The position numbers were made by a program, and so were the translations under genes. DNA of 64,000 bases from Pyropia yezoensis (lineage: Eukaryota > Rhodophyta > Bangiophyceae > Bangiales > Bangiaceae): NCBI GenBank assembly GCA_009829735.1, contig CM020618.1, forward strand, positions 11,995,119-12,059,118, in the 5' to 3' direction. Below are positions 31,922-42,423 of the stretch, piece by piece. Under the pieces are notes generated by a model. That model saw only the letters and a list, made by a program, of their open reading frames with translations, ran no database searches and had not been told where the DNA came from. Each line of letters opens with the position of its first letter. The stretch's first letter is position 1.

Positions 31922-34759
31922 ATGAGGCGCTCCCGCCTGGTCTCGGCGGGTGCGCTTACGCTTGCCATTGCCGCGGCGGCGTACCCCCCTACCACCACGG
32001 CGCTGCCGCTCGTGACCGGCCGCTGGGCAGGCGGCAGCCACGGGCCGCCCGGTGCGGCTGCGGACCCGCCGCACGGGTCTGAGGGGCACGCCGTCGGCGG
32101 CGTCGTTGCCCCCGAGAAGGGGCCCCACACGCCCCCCTATGTCGATCCCGCCGAAGGCTTCCCCGTCCACGGGGTGCTCCCGCATGGGGGGGAGGGCGCT
32201 GGGGGTGGCGCCGGCGGTCATACTGGCCATGCCGGTGGCAAAGAGCACGGCGCGGAACCCCACGGGGGGGAACCCCACGGCGGTGAGCCCCACGGTGGTG
32301 GCCACGGCGGGGGCCACAAGGCCGGCAACGGTTCGGAGCCGCACGGCGGGGAGGGCGGCGGCCAGCACAGTGGGGGCGGCGGGGAGCACCATGGAGGGGG
32401 CGGGGAGCCTCACGGGGGCGGCGGCCACCATGGAGCCCCTGAAGAAGGTCACCATGGCGGTGGCGGTGGTGGGCACCACGAGGGCGGCGGCCACCATGGT
32501 GGTAGCGGCGGGGAGGGAGCTGGCCACGGTGGCGGCGGGAGCGGTCCCCATGGTGGCGGCGGCGGCGGTCACCACGTTGGTGGCGGCGGGAATCACCACG
32601 GAGGCGGCAAGGGCCACCAGGGTGGCCACGGAGGTGACCACAAGGGCGGCGGCGGGGGCGGCCACCACGGCGGCGGCGGTGCGCACCACGAGGGTGGCGG
32701 CCACCATGGCGGTGGTGGCGGCGGCGGTGGCGGTCACCATGGCGGCGGTGGGGGCGGTCACCACGGCGGCGGCGGTGGCGGTCACCACGGAGGCGGCAAG
32801 GGCCACCAGGGTGGCCACGGAGGTGACCACAAGGGCGGCGGCGGGGGCGGCCACCACGGCGGCGGCGGTGCGCACCACGAGGGTGGCGGCCACCATGGCG
32901 GTGGTGGCGGCGGCGGTGGCGGTCACCATGGCGGCGGTGGGGGCGGTCACCACGGCGGCGGCGGTGGCGGTCACCACGGCGGCGGCGGTGGCGGTCACCA
33001 CGGCGGCGGCGGTGGCGGTCACCACGGCGGCGGCGGTGGCGGTCACCACGGCGGCGGCGGTGGCGGTCACCACGGCGGCGGCGGTGGCGGTCACCACGGC
33101 GGCGGCGGGGGCGGCCACCACGGAGGGCCGGCGCATGAAAAGCCCGGCCACGGGCAGCCCAGCCACGGCGGGCCTACCCACGGGGCGCCTGCCCACGGCG
33201 GGGCACCGCACAAGGAACCGGCGCACGGGCCACCGGCACACTCGGTTCCTCAACACGGTGCGCCCGAGCACGAGGCGCCCCACCATGGGGCCCCCGCCCA
33301 CGGTGCACCCGCCCACGGTGCGCCCGCCCACGGGGCGCCCGCCCACGGGGCGCCCGCCCACGGGGCGCCCGCCCACGGGGCGCCTGAGCATGGGACGCCC
33401 GACCACGGTGCGCCCGCCCACGGTGCGCCCGCCCACGGTGCGCCCGACCACGGTGCGCCCGAGCACGGTGCGCCCGAGCACGGTGCGCCCGAGCACGGTG
33501 CGCCCGAGCACGGTGCGCCCGAGCACGGCGCACCCAGCCACGGGACGCCAGAGCACGGTGCACCCGAGCACAAGGCGCCCGGACATGAAGCCCCCGGGCA
33601 TGGCGCGCCTGCTCACGGGCCGCCCGAGCACACGGCGCCCGGTCACGGCGCCCCCGCGCATGGGGCGCCCGAGCACGGGGCGCCAGACCACGGGGCACCC
33701 GCGCACGGGGCACCCCACGGGGAGGCGCCCGCCCACGGGGCACCCCACGGGGAGACGCCCGCGCACGGGGCCCCCCACGGAGAGGCGCCCGCCCACGGGG
33801 CTCCGCATGGGGAGGCGCCCGCTCACGGGGCCGAGCCCGCCCACGGGGCCGAGCCCGCCCACGGGGCCGAGCCCGCTCATGGGGCGGAGCCCGCTCATGG
33901 GGCGGAGCCCGCCCATGGGGCGGAGCCCGCTCATGGGGCGGAGCCCGCTCATGGCGGCGAAGGCGGCCACGGTGGCGCCGGCGCCGGCGCCGGCGGGGAG
34001 GAGGCCGGCCACCATGGGGAGGAGGGTGGCGGCCACGGCGAGGCCGGCAGCGGCCACGGGGGCGGCGGCGAAGGGGAGGGCGACGAGCTCGACGCGTCGC
34101 CGTCGGCCGAGCCCGCCTGCTTCCCCGCCGCCGCCACCCTCCGCACGGCCGCCGGCGGGGTGGTGCGGATGGACGCGCTGCGCGTCGGCGACGCCGTAGC
34201 CGCCGACGGCGACGGCCGCCCCTCCCCCGTGTACCTCTTTTCCCACGCCGACCCGGCGGCGGTCGCGCCGTTTGTGCGGCTGACCACCGTCAATGGGAGC
34301 ACCCTCACCGCCTCGCCGGGGCACTACCTGCTCGCCCGCCGGGACGGCGACCGCCGCCGCAGCAGCAGCGACGGCACGGCCAGTGGCGGACGCGACGGGG
34401 CGCCGCCGTCACCTATGACAGACGGGTGGACGCTGGTGGCCGCGGCGGCGGTGGGGGCCGGCGACGTCCTTGCCACCGCCGGCGGGGGCGGGGAGGTGGT
34501 GGCGGCGACGGCGGCGGTGACCGCCCTGGGGCTGTACAACCCCCACACGCTGGCAGGGACGGTCGTCGTCGACGGGTTTGTCACGTCCACCCACACCACC
34601 GCCGTGGTGCCGGCGCTGGCGGCGGCCGCCCTGGCGCCCGTGCGCGGCGTGTACCGCCTGGGGGGGGTGGGCCGCTGGGCGGCCGCCTGGGGTGGCGGGG
34701 GGGGGGGGTGGCCCCGCCTGACCGCCATGCTGCCGTCGGGGCCCGCCGTCGTGGGGTGA
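31922..34759 (+). CDS. Secreted His/Gly-rich repeat protein with C-terminal Hedgehog-type Hint domain
   Basis: 945 residues from ATG 31922 (the frame is open further upstream). A signal peptide is plausible (RRSR then LVSAGALTLAIAAAAY). Residues about 80-400 are GHHGGGGG-type repeats, about 400-700 are HGAPAHGAPEHGAP and AEPAHG pentamer repeats. From Cys733 a Hint module follows: ACFPAAATLRTAAGGVVRMD, TLTASPGHYLLA (the TxxH-like block with Ser for Thr), AAVGAGDVLA, and GLYNPHTLAGTVVVDGFVTS, which resembles the Hedgehog C-terminal block. About 213 residues fits Hint plus an adduct-recognition region. In Hedgehog/Hog proteins this module cuts itself at Gly-Cys or similar and can attach a sterol. 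Here the residue before Cys is Ala, so autoprocessing is inferred, not shown. The His-rich part could bind metal or form extracellular matrix. No intron. Confidence 0.85.
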   Translation: MRRSRLVSAGALTLAIAAAAYPPTTTALPLVTGRWAGGSHGPPGAAADPPHGSEGHAVGGVVAPEKGPHTPPYVDPAEGFPVHGVLPHGGEGAGGGAGGHTGHAGGKEHGAEPHGGEPHGGEPHGGGHGGGHKAGNGSEPHGGEGGGQHSGGGGEHHGGGGEPHGGGGHHGAPEEGHHGGGGGGHHEGGGHHGGSGGEGAGHGGGGSGPHGGGGGGHHVGGGGNHHGGGKGHQGGHGGDHKGGGGGGHHGGGGAHHEGGGHHGGGGGGGGGHHGGGGGGHHGGGGGGHHGGGKGHQGGHGGDHKGGGGGGHHGGGGAHHEGGGHHGGGGGGGGGHHGGGGGGHHGGGGGGHHGGGGGGHHGGGGGGHHGGGGGGHHGGGGGGHHGGGGGGHHGGGGGGHHGGPAHEKPGHGQPSHGGPTHGAPAHGGAPHKEPAHGPPAHSVPQHGAPEHEAPHHGAPAHGAPAHGAPAHGAPAHGAPAHGAPAHGAPEHGTPDHGAPAHGAPAHGAPDHGAPEHGAPEHGAPEHGAPEHGAPEHGAPSHGTPEHGAPEHKAPGHEAPGHGAPAHGPPEHTAPGHGAPAHGAPEHGAPDHGAPAHGAPHGEAPAHGAPHGETPAHGAPHGEAPAHGAPHGEAPAHGAEPAHGAEPAHGAEPAHGAEPAHGAEPAHGAEPAHGAEPAHGGEGGHGGAGAGAGGEEAGHHGEEGGGHGEAGSGHGGGGEGEGDELDASPSAEPACFPAAATLRTAAGGVVRMDALRVGDAVAADGDGRPSPVYLFSHADPAAVAPFVRLTTVNGSTLTASPGHYLLARRDGDRRRSSSDGTASGGRDGAPPSPMTDGWTLVAAAAVGAGDVLATAGGGGEVVAATAAVTALGLYNPHTLAGTVVVDGFVTSTHTTAVVPALAAAALAPVRGVYRLGGVGRWAAAWGGGGGGWPRLTAMLPSGPAVVG
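32593..32970 (+). repeat. 189-bp tandem duplication in the His/Gly region
   Basis: 32593-32781 repeats as 32782-32970 with a period of 189 bp (63 codons), in frame and nearly or fully identical. Confidence 0.85.
32935..33123 (+). repeat. 24-bp tandem repeats (GHHGGGGG)
   Basis: About eight in-frame copies of a 24-bp unit, GGTCACCACGGCGGCGGCGG plus four more bases, differing at synonymous sites. Confidence 0.9.
33285..33950 (+). repeat. 15-bp tandem repeats (HGAPA/HGAPE, later AEPAH)
   Basis: In-frame five-codon units based on GCGCCCGCCCACGGT, with homogenised runs at about 33297-33385 (Ala form), 33450-33530 (Glu form) and 33826-33950 (AEPAHG). Confidence 0.9.
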
Positions 34760-34911
34760 AGGGAGGGGGTGGGGTGAGGGGTGGAGTTGCGTCCGCCGCC
34801 TCCTCGGCGGCGCCGCGTCGCAGCGGCATCGTCCTGCACCCGCGTTCTGTGCGTGCGATCCTTGGATAGAAAAGAGAAAAAAATAACAACAAAAGAACAC
34901 ACACTCCTGCA

Positions 34912-37346
34912 ATGGGTGAAAACAAAAAGGGTCGCTATCCACTTGTGTCCGGACGAAAATATCGTGGGGCGACAGGATCCGCGGGCGCGTCGAGCAGACG
35001 CCGTCGGCGTCGCCGCCAACCACTGCACCCCCTGCCCCGATTCTTCTCTTTTTCTTTCCGCCTCCCCTCCCTGCGACCGGTACGTTACGGTCACCTCGTC
35101 ACGCCACCTGCTGCTGCTGTCCCTGCCGTGTGCTCCCCGCCGTTGCTCCCCGCTGCCCTTCCCCCCCCTCTCGGGCCGCCCTCTCCACTCCCCAGCCGCC
35201 CAGCCCCCTCCCAGGCGGCCCTCCCCGCGAGACGGCTCCCTGCTCCCCCCTCCCGAGCCGCCGCCCTCCCCTCCGTCCAGGCCGCCCTCACCCCTCCCCG
35301 ACCACCCTCCCCGACCGCCCCTTCCCCGTGCCCTCTTTGTCGACCGCCTCCCCCCCCTCCATTGCCGCTCGCCCGCGCCCCACCCCGCGCTCCCCTCCAT
35401 TGTCGTTGCCGCCCTTCCCTTCCCGCTGCCACACTTGCCTGCCGCTGCGGCCCGACACCCGCTGCCCCCCGATGGACCCCCGCCCCCCCCCCCACGTTTG
35501 CCGCCCTCGGCATCAAGCCGTGGCTGGTCACCACCCTCACCTCCCTCCGCATGGCCGCCCCCACCCCCGTCCAGGCGGCGGTCATCCCCCCCGCTCTGCG
35601 GGGCACCCCCATCCTGGCGTGCGCGCCGACGGGGACGGGCAAGACTGCCGCGTTTGTGCTGCCCCTCCTGCAGCGCCTGTCGGCCGACGTGCGCTCCCTC
35701 TACGCCCTCATCCTGACGCCCACCCGGGAGCTGGCGTACCAGCTGGCCCAGGCGGTGGGCGTCCTCGGCGCCCGCCTGCCCGTCCGGGTCAGCACGCTGG
35801 TGGGGGGGGTGGACGGGGCGGGGCAGACCGCCGCCCTCGACGGGGGGGTGCACGTGGTCATTGCCACGCCGGGCCGCGCGGCGGCGGTGGTGGCGGGGGC
35901 GGCGGCGCTGGCCGACTGGCGCCGCTTTGCGGTGGTGGTGCTGGACGAGGCGGACCGGCTGCTGGACGGAAGCTTTGCAGACGACATGGGCGTCGTCCTC
36001 AAGGCGGTGGGCGTGGGGCCCCTCAACAGCAGCAGCAGCAGTGGCGGCGGCGGCGGCGGCCATGGCAGCGGTGACGCCACCGGGGGTGGGGGGATGGTAG
36101 GCGGTGCTGCGGGCGGGACGGTGGTGGCGGGCGGCCGCCTCAAGCAGCTGATGCTCTTTTCGGCAACCATGCCGCGGGACGGCGGCAGCCTGCTGGCGGC
36201 GGTGGGCCTCAACGCCGGCGGCGCGGGCGTCTTTCAATACGACGCCCGCGCCGGCGCGCAGGGCGGGCTGCTGTTCGGCTCCGTCCGCGACACGGTCGGC
36301 CGCCCGCGGGTGGTGACCGACAGTGAGAGCGACCGCGACGGTGACAGCGGCGATGGCAGCGACGGCAGCGAAAGCGGGAGTGAGGTGGGCAGTGACGGCG
36401 AGGATGGCAGCGTCGGCGACGACGACGACGACAGTGACGATGGCGGCGGCGACGGCAACGCCGACGGCGGCAGCGGCAGCGCGCCGAGGAGTGGTGGCGG
36501 CGATGGGGCTGCTGGCGTTGGCCAAACGGACGGGGCCGTTGTGCCGGCTGCGGAAACGGCTGGTGACGTTGCCCGCCCCAGTGGCGGCGCCGCGGCGGCA
36601 GCCGGGACGGCGGCCGAGCCCGAAGCCGGCGAGCACTACCTGACCGTCAAGCGGCTAAAGCAAACGTACGTCTTTCTCCCGTCGGCGCTCAAGGACGTGT
36701 ACCTGTGCCACTACCTCATGTCCCCCACCGCCCCCGCAGGTACCCTCCTCGTCTTTACCACCCGCGTGGCAACGGCGGTGTACCTCGCCGCCCTCCTCCC
36801 CGCGGTGGGGGTCCCACGGGTGGCGTCCCTGCACGCGGGCCTGTCCCAGGCGGACCGGCTGGCCGCCCTCCGGGCCCTTCAGGCGGGCACTCTCCGCGCG
36901 GTGGTCGCCACCGACGTGGTCGCCCGCGGGCTGGACCTCCCCGCCGTGGCGGGGGTGGTCAACTATGACCTCCCCCGCCGCCCGTCCGTCTACGTCCACC
37001 GCGTCGGCCGCACCGCCCGCGCCGGCCGCCGCGGGGTGGCCGTGTCGTTTGTGGGCGAGCGCGACGTGGCGCTGGTGCACGCCATCGAGGCGGTGGTGGG
37101 CGCCCCGCTGGCCGCCGCCCCGGGCTTTGCCACCCCCGACGTGCTGGCGGGGATGGGGGAGGTGGTCAAGGCGCGGGCGCTGGTCAAGATGGCGCTCGCC
37201 GACGGGGGGATGGACGCCCGCCTCGCTGCGCGGGCGGAGCGGAACCGGGCGCAAAAGGGAAAGGGGGGGGGGGGGCAGCGGGGGGGGGTGCCCCGGCGAG
37301 GGGGGGTGGGGGGGGGCGGGCCGCCAAGCGCACCCGCCGGGGCTGA
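34912..37346 (+). CDS. DEAD-box RNA helicase, Dbp8/DDX49-like
   Basis: ATP-dependent RNA helicase, probably nucleolar in small-subunit rRNA processing. All motifs are seen: Q motif (FAALGIKPW...PTPVQ), I (APTGTGKT), Ia (PTRELAYQ), Ib (TPGR), II (DEAD), III (SAT), IV ([11 protein letters not shown]), V ([14 protein letters not shown]) and VI ([13 protein letters not shown]). [18 protein letters not shown] and the short C-terminus fit DDX49/Dbp8 best. Between motifs III and IV is an unusual insertion of about 140 residues, rich in Asp/Ser/Gly (about 36240-36640). The N-terminal 180 residues are Pro/Arg-rich and the ATG at 34912 is only the first in frame. G runs at 37263-37316 blur the end: as given, the frame runs to 38283, but a length error would place the stop at 37344-37346 after AAKRTRRG, a typical basic helicase end. 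Follows the Hint gene, same strand, by 152 bp. Confidence 0.88.
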
Positions 37347-37576
37347 GGATCGTCTGCGTGGATATTCTACTCCCCTGCCGGCGGTGGGGACAGGGGAGAG
37401 GAGGTGGGATGGGTCCCCACGCGGGGGCGTCGCGCAAGCAAGGACCAGAGGCCCGTGCAAGGGAGGAGGCGACACATGGGGCAACTGTGATATGCATATA
37501 CATACGTACCCCCCGTTGGGGCGAGGTGAAGAGGTGGACGAGCCCCCGTGGGGCAGGTCGCCACCACAAAGGGCCC

Positions 37577-40500
37577 CTATGGTACACGTGGGGCGTCGAC
37601 GCCCCCCCAACAGCCACCCCGTCCCGCCCGCCCGGGGCCGACCGACGGCGACCGACGGCGGCGGCGGTCAGCCGCCCCCCCCCACCCCCGCGGCGGCCAC
37701 GGCCGCCGCCGCTGCCGCGGCGGCAACGCCGACGCGCGGGCGCTTGCCGCCGCCGCCGCGCGCGGCGGCGACGGCGGCGGGCGACGCCGCCGCCGCCGCT
37801 GCCGCCGTTGCCGCGGCTGCGGCGGCTGCCACCACGGCCGCCGCTGCCGCCGCGGCCGCGGCGGTCGCCGCGGCCGACGGCACGCCGCCCGCCGCGGCGG
37901 CCGTGGCGGGCGTCCCCCCCCCCCCCCCCCCCCCCGGGTTCTTCCGCTTGCGCCCCCCCCCGCCGCCGCCGCCAAGCCCAGCAGGGGACACGCCCCCGGC
38001 CCCTCCCCCGCCCCCACCCGCGGCGCCACCCCTACCGCCACCACCGCCGCCGCCGCCGCCGCTACCACCCCCACCGCCACCACCGCCGCCGGCGGGGAAT
38101 GTCCCGCCGCCGCCTCCCCCCCCCCCCCCCCCCCCGGCACCGCCGCCCCCACCCGGGGTGGGGCAGCTGCCGCCCCCACCGCTGCCCCCCCCCCGCCCAG
38201 CCCGCTGTCGGGCGCGCCCGTTGCCGACGAGCGCGAAAACAGCCGCCGGGACGCGCGGGGCTTGCGGCTGCGGCGGGTGGTAGCCTTTCGCGCCGCGTGC
38301 GCGTCTTGGCGCCGGCAAAAGGCCGCCCACGACGCGACGCCGACGGGGCCCTCCTCGCCCGAAACGGCGGGCAGGGCCAGCGCCGCGACGGGGGGGACAG
38401 AGATGTGGGGGCGTCGCGTGGGGGGCGGGGGGGGGGCGGGGGGGGCGGCAGAGAGGACGGGTGCGGCGGCGGCCGCCGTCGTCCCCCCACCGGCGGGCAA
38501 CGAGCCCACCGTCGCGGGCGTCCCCGCCACCGGCGACGGCGGCGGCAGGCACCCCCGGTCAGGGGTGGCGGCCACGGCGGTCGCCCCACCGCCCCCACCG
38601 CCACCGCCACCACCACCCCCACCGCCACCGGGGACGGGCGTGGCGGGTGGCGTCGGGGAGGCCGACACGGCCCGCCCCCCACCACCTCCGCCGGCGGGCA
38701 CGCCCGTCGGTGCGGCGGCCGCGGCGGCGGTGGCACCAACGGCCGCCGCAGCCGCGGTGGCCGCGGCGGCGGCCGCTGCCGCCCCAGGCGGCGGCGGCAG
38801 CGGCAGGTCGCCGTCCCCCCCCCAAAACGTGTCGAGCAGCAGCGACGACTCGAGCGCGTAGATGCGCGCCTCGGCGTCGGCGAGGCGCGCCGACAGGCCC
38901 GCCGCACGCGCGGCGAGCGCCGCCGCGATGCGTGCGCGGGGGGTGGTCAGGGGGGGGGGGGGGCGCCGGGGACGGGGCGTCGGGGGGGGGGCGGCGGCGG
39001 GCGCCCCGGTGCCCGTGGGGGGGGGGACGGGGGGGGCGGCGGCGGCTGCGGCCGCCGTCGCCGCCCCCCTGGCCACGGTGCCGGGGGGGGCGCCGGCGGC
39101 CGTCGCCACCGCCGCGCCGCCGCCGCGACCGGCCGCGGGGGAGGGCGCGCTGGGGGAGGGCGCGCTGGGGGATGGGGGCGGCCGCGCGGCGGCGCCCCCC
39201 CGGGCGGCGGCTCCCCCCGCCAGGCGCCAGCGCGTCGCTGCGGCCGTGGCAGCGTCCCGCGCCCCCCCCCCCGCGGCAGTCGGCGGCACCGGCAGCGCCG
39301 ATGGCGCGGCCGTGGCGGCGGCGGCCGTCGCCGCCGCCGCCGCTGGGGACCGCGGCCACGCAGAGGCGGCCGCGGCGGCCGCGGCGGGCGACGGGCTCCG
39401 CGACAACGTGGCCGCGATGGGCGGCCGCCCGCCCGAAGGCGCCCGCGTCACCGGCGGCAACGGCAGCGGCAGCGGCGGTGGCAACAGCGGCGGTGGCGGC
39501 GGGGGTGTCGGCGGCGGTGGCGGCGGCCGCGCCAGCGGCAGCACCTGCCCGCCGCGCGTCGCCGGCGCCGAGCGGGCGGCGGCGTCAGCTGCCGAAGCGT
39601 TTGCAGCGGCGGCGGCGGCGGCGGTGGCAACGGCGGTGGCGGCAGTGGCCATTGCGGTGGTGGCGACAGGCGTGGCGGCGGCGGAGCGGGGGAGGCGGCG
39701 CGGAAGGGTGGCCGCCAGTGCCGGTGGCGGCGTCACTAGCGCAACGGCCGCACGAGCGGCGGCAATGGCGGCGGCGGCCGCCGCCGCGGTAGTGGGCGCT
39801 GCGCCCGCCGCGGCCGCCCCACGCGGCAGCGGGCCAGCGGCGGCCGGGTGGCTCGCGGGGGGTGCCAGCAAGACGCCTCCGGGGCGCCCCGTAGGCGCGC
39901 CCGCAGCAGCCACGACCGCGGTCGGCCGGTGCGCCGCGCGAGCGGCCGCCGCCGCCGCGGCAGCATCGACGGCCGACAGCCCCGTGGCGACGGCCGCGGG
40001 AGACGCGGGGGCAGTGGGGGTGGCGGCGCTGGCGACGGCGCGCGGAGGCGACGGCCCCGCGGCGGGTGGCGCCGCCTGCATAGGCACCGCCTCCAAAGTC
40101 GGTGCCGCCACCACCAGAGGCGACGGCGACGGCGGTGGCGGCGGAAACAACGGCCGCGTGGCGGGTGGTGCCGCGACGACCGCCGCCGTGGGCGCAGGTG
40201 GCGCAACGGGTGGGGCCCCCGCCGCCGCACCCCCGCCTCGCACGGCAGGTACACCCACCCGCGACGCCGCGTCGGTGGCTGCGGGCGGCGTGGGCATCGC
40301 CGGCGGCCCGCCGGCGGCAGCCGCGGGTGGAGCGGCCACCGCGGGGGAGCCTGCGACGGCAGTCGCCGGCGGCGTGCCACCCGCGGGCGACCGCACCGTC
40401 GACGCCGCCGCCGCAGGAGCGGGGGCGGCCGGCAGCACGGCGCCGTCGGCTGGCGACACTGCAGGCGTCGCAGAGAGGACGCCCGCCGCGGATAATGGCG

Positions 40501-42016
40501 GCCGCGCGTTGGCGGCCGCAACGGCACCGCCGCTGGCACTTCGTACCCCTGCAAGCAGCAGAACACCCTCGGCGGGCCCTGCAGGCGCCGTGGTGGGCGC
40601 CGCTGCACCTATTGCTGCTGCCGATGATGCTTCCGCCGCCGCCACCGCCCCCACCGCCGTCATCGCCGCACCCAGCGGCGCGCCGGCTTGGCCAGAGACT
40701 GCCGTCGGCAAGGGTGACGATGAGGGTACGACGGGAGACGGCAGCGGCAGCGGCAGCGGCGATGGGAGCGACACCGCCGAGGTGCCCACCGTGTCTGCTC
40801 CGTGGGCGCCGGCGGTCACCACCGGCGTCGTCACCGAGGGTGCAGGTGACAGTGAGGGCCGTTCTAGGAGCGCGGGCGGCCGCGGCGGCACGCCTGGCGA
40901 TGGCCCCAGCGCCAGCGGTCGGGTTATTGCCAGGGGTAGCCTTGGTGGCGAGGGCGGACAGGCGGTCGCTGCAGGGGTGGGCACCGGCACCTGAGGCGAG
41001 GCTGCCGAGGGCGGCGGCGTCGATGAAGGGGGAGGGTTTGACTGCGTGACAAGCGCCGACGCTGCGGGAGGTGCCAATATGAGGGGGGGCGACGACCCTG
41101 TTGGATGGGGGGCAGCTGGGGGGGCGGAAGGCGACGCACAGGGGGTAGATGATACATATGGAGGCGCCGCCACGGCAGGAGATGCAGTCACAACAGGGGG
41201 ATCCACGGTCAAAGGCGTCCCCGTGGGCCCGAGGGGCACCGATGATGTCCGCGGGACAGGCGGTTGTGGAGGACGCCCCGCCATTGGGGACAGCGCCATC
41301 ATCGATGGAGCAGAAGGCAACGTAGAAGAGCTGTTCACCACCGCGGCGTGAGGGGGCGCCGCTGTCAAAGCGGATGCCGCAGTCAGCGGGGGCGCCAGTG
41401 CGGCGACAGGGATCACTACGGACGGGGGCGGCGCCGTCGAGGGGTGTGTTGCCATCGACGAGGATGGCCCCATCAACGCGGGTGCCGCCGTAAATGCTGG
41501 TTCCGCCGGCAAGGCGGGCGCCACGGTCGCGACAGGGGCCATCGTGGACGCGAGTGGCGCCGTCGCGGGAGGTGCCGACGACAAAGCGGGCTCCGCTGTC
41601 GATAGGGGTGCCGCCGTCAACCGGGGTGCCGCCACAGGCGCCGCCATCGACGGGACCGGCGCCATCAAAGGGGGCTGCGCCGTCGAGGGGAGCGTCACTG
41701 CCATCGAAGGCGTCGCCGTCAACGGGGGTGCGGCCGTCGGGGGGGGTGCGGCCGTCGAAAGGGGTGCAACCGTCGGCGGGGGCGCGGCCGTCGACGAAGG
41801 TGCCCCAGTCGAGGCGGGTGCCCCAGTCGAGGCGGGTGCCTCGGTCGAGGCGGGCGCCTCGGTCGAGGCGGGCGCCGAGGTCGAGGCGGGCGCTGAGGTC
41901 GAGGCGGGCGCCGAGGTCGAGGCCGGTGCGGTAGTCGAGGTGGGCGTTGCCACCGTCGCCACCGAGGCCGTGGCCGTCGGCGACGCCACGGTAGGGGAAC
42001 CGGGCGCACCACCCAT
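37577..42016 (-). CDS. Giant Pro/Ala/Thr/Ser-rich ORF, doubtful
   Basis: An open frame of 1479 residues from its first ATG (42014-42016), open up to 42187. The N-terminal part has mucin-like tandem units ([18 protein letters not shown]). Then come long Pro/Ala/Val stretches, a short possible coiled coil ([17 protein letters not shown]) and a poly-Pro/Gly tail. Composition would fit a wall glycoprotein or extensin-like matrix protein, and a hydrophobic stretch upstream of the ATG in frame (LWVPLAAVGVCAARA) resembles a signal peptide. But overlapping frames on both strands are also open for 700-900 codons because the sequence is almost all G+C, so openness alone is weak evidence. No domain recognised. 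Confidence 0.3.
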   Translation of the reverse strand: MGGAPGSPTVASPTATASVATVATPTSTTAPASTSAPASTSAPASTSAPASTEAPASTEAPASTGAPASTGAPSSTAAPPPTVAPLSTAAPPPTAAPPLTATPSMAVTLPSTAQPPLMAPVPSMAAPVAAPRLTAAPLSTAEPALSSAPPATAPLASTMAPVATVAPALPAEPAFTAAPALMGPSSSMATHPSTAPPPSVVIPVAALAPPLTAASALTAAPPHAAVVNSSSTLPSAPSMMALSPMAGRPPQPPVPRTSSVPLGPTGTPLTVDPPVVTASPAVAAPPYVSSTPCASPSAPPAAPHPTGSSPPLILAPPAASALVTQSNPPPSSTPPPSAASPQVPVPTPAATACPPSPPRLPLAITRPLALGPSPGVPPRPPALLERPSLSPAPSVTTPVVTAGAHGADTVGTSAVSLPSPLPLPLPSPVVPSSSPLPTAVSGQAGAPLGAAMTAVGAVAAAEASSAAAIGAAAPTTAPAGPAEGVLLLAGVRSASGGAVAAANARPPLSAAGVLSATPAVSPADGAVLPAAPAPAAAASTVRSPAGGTPPATAVAGSPAVAAPPAAAAGGPPAMPTPPAATDAASRVGVPAVRGGGAAAGAPPVAPPAPTAAVVAAPPATRPLFPPPPPSPSPLVVAAPTLEAVPMQAAPPAAGPSPPRAVASAATPTAPASPAAVATGLSAVDAAAAAAAARAAHRPTAVVAAAGAPTGRPGGVLLAPPASHPAAAGPLPRGAAAAGAAPTTAAAAAAAIAAARAAVALVTPPPALAATLPRRLPRSAAATPVATTAMATAATAVATAAAAAAANASAADAAARSAPATRGGQVLPLARPPPPPPTPPPPPPLLPPPLPLPLPPVTRAPSGGRPPIAATLSRSPSPAAAAAAASAWPRSPAAAAATAAAATAAPSALPVPPTAAGGGARDAATAAATRWRLAGGAAARGGAAARPPPSPSAPSPSAPSPAAGRGGGAAVATAAGAPPGTVARGAATAAAAAAAPPVPPPTGTGAPAAAPPPTPRPRRPPPPLTTPRARIAAALAARAAGLSARLADAEARIYALESSLLLDTFWGGDGDLPLPPPPGAAAAAAAATAAAAAVGATAAAAAAPTGVPAGGGGGGRAVSASPTPPATPVPGGGGGGGGGGGGGGGATAVAATPDRGCLPPPSPVAGTPATVGSLPAGGGTTAAAAAPVLSAAPPAPPPPPTRRPHISVPPVAALALPAVSGEEGPVGVASWAAFCRRQDAHAARKATTRRSRKPRASRRLFSRSSATGAPDSGLGGGGAAVGAAAAPPRVGAAVPGGGGGGEAAAGHSPPAAVVAVGVVAAAAAAVVAVGVAPRVGAGEGPGACPLLGLAAAAGGGASGRTRGGGGGGGRPPRPPRRAACRRPRRPPRPRRQRRPWWQPPQPRQRRQRRRRRRPPPSPPRAAAAASARASALPPRQRRRPWPPRGWGGAADRRRRRSPSVGPGRAGRGGCWGGVDAPRVP

Positions 42017-42308
42017 GGCGGCCACGCCGGCGCGTCGCACGGCGGCAGCCGATGCGACGGTCGGCGCAGCGCGTGCCGCGCAGACGCCCACCGCGGCTAA
42101 CGGCACCCAAAGAGGGAGTGTTGGCCGCAGGGCTGCCGGACGAAACGGGGGCCCACATTCCCAGTGGCGTTTCCCCTCCCCAGCCAACCATTTCTAATAT
42201 ATATTTTTCAGTTCCCCAGCCATCAGTCGGTGGCGCAGAAATGTACAGCACATATGTACGCGTTGCCCGCCAGGGCGTCGCAACCAAGACGGGCATGGAC
42301 ATGCTTGA

Positions 42309-42423
42309 GTGCGTCCCGTAAAAAGTGGACGTGCACGTGTCGTGATCATGTCAAATATCGGCCACTGGACCAATCAAACCCACACTGCACGACCTGTGCA
42401 CGTCCACTTTTTACGGGACGCAC
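42309..42423. mobile_element. MITE-like foldback with perfect 28-bp inverted repeats
   Basis: 42309-42336 and 42396-42423 are exact reverse complements (arm begins GTGCGTCCCGTAAAAAGTGG) around a 59-nt, lower-GC centre. The 115-bp element has no coding capacity. No clear target duplication: flanks TTGA and AATA differ. Confidence 0.75.

Noticed and set aside
32935-33123. Regular 24-bp repeats resembling a CRISPR array
   Set aside because: No unique spacers; the repeats are contiguous, in frame and encode GHHGGGGG within a host protein.
31850-34324. 824-codon open frame on the minus strand across the Hint gene
   Set aside because: Shadow of the GC-rich repeats; no domain, while the plus strand has a signal peptide and Hint module.
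38862-40994. 710-codon plus-strand frame
   Set aside because: Ala/Gly-only composition and overlap with other open frames; expected from extreme GC content.
39585-42302. 905-codon minus-strand frame
   Set aside because: Arg/Gly/Cys-rich composition typical of a frame shadow; overlaps the PTS-rich frame.
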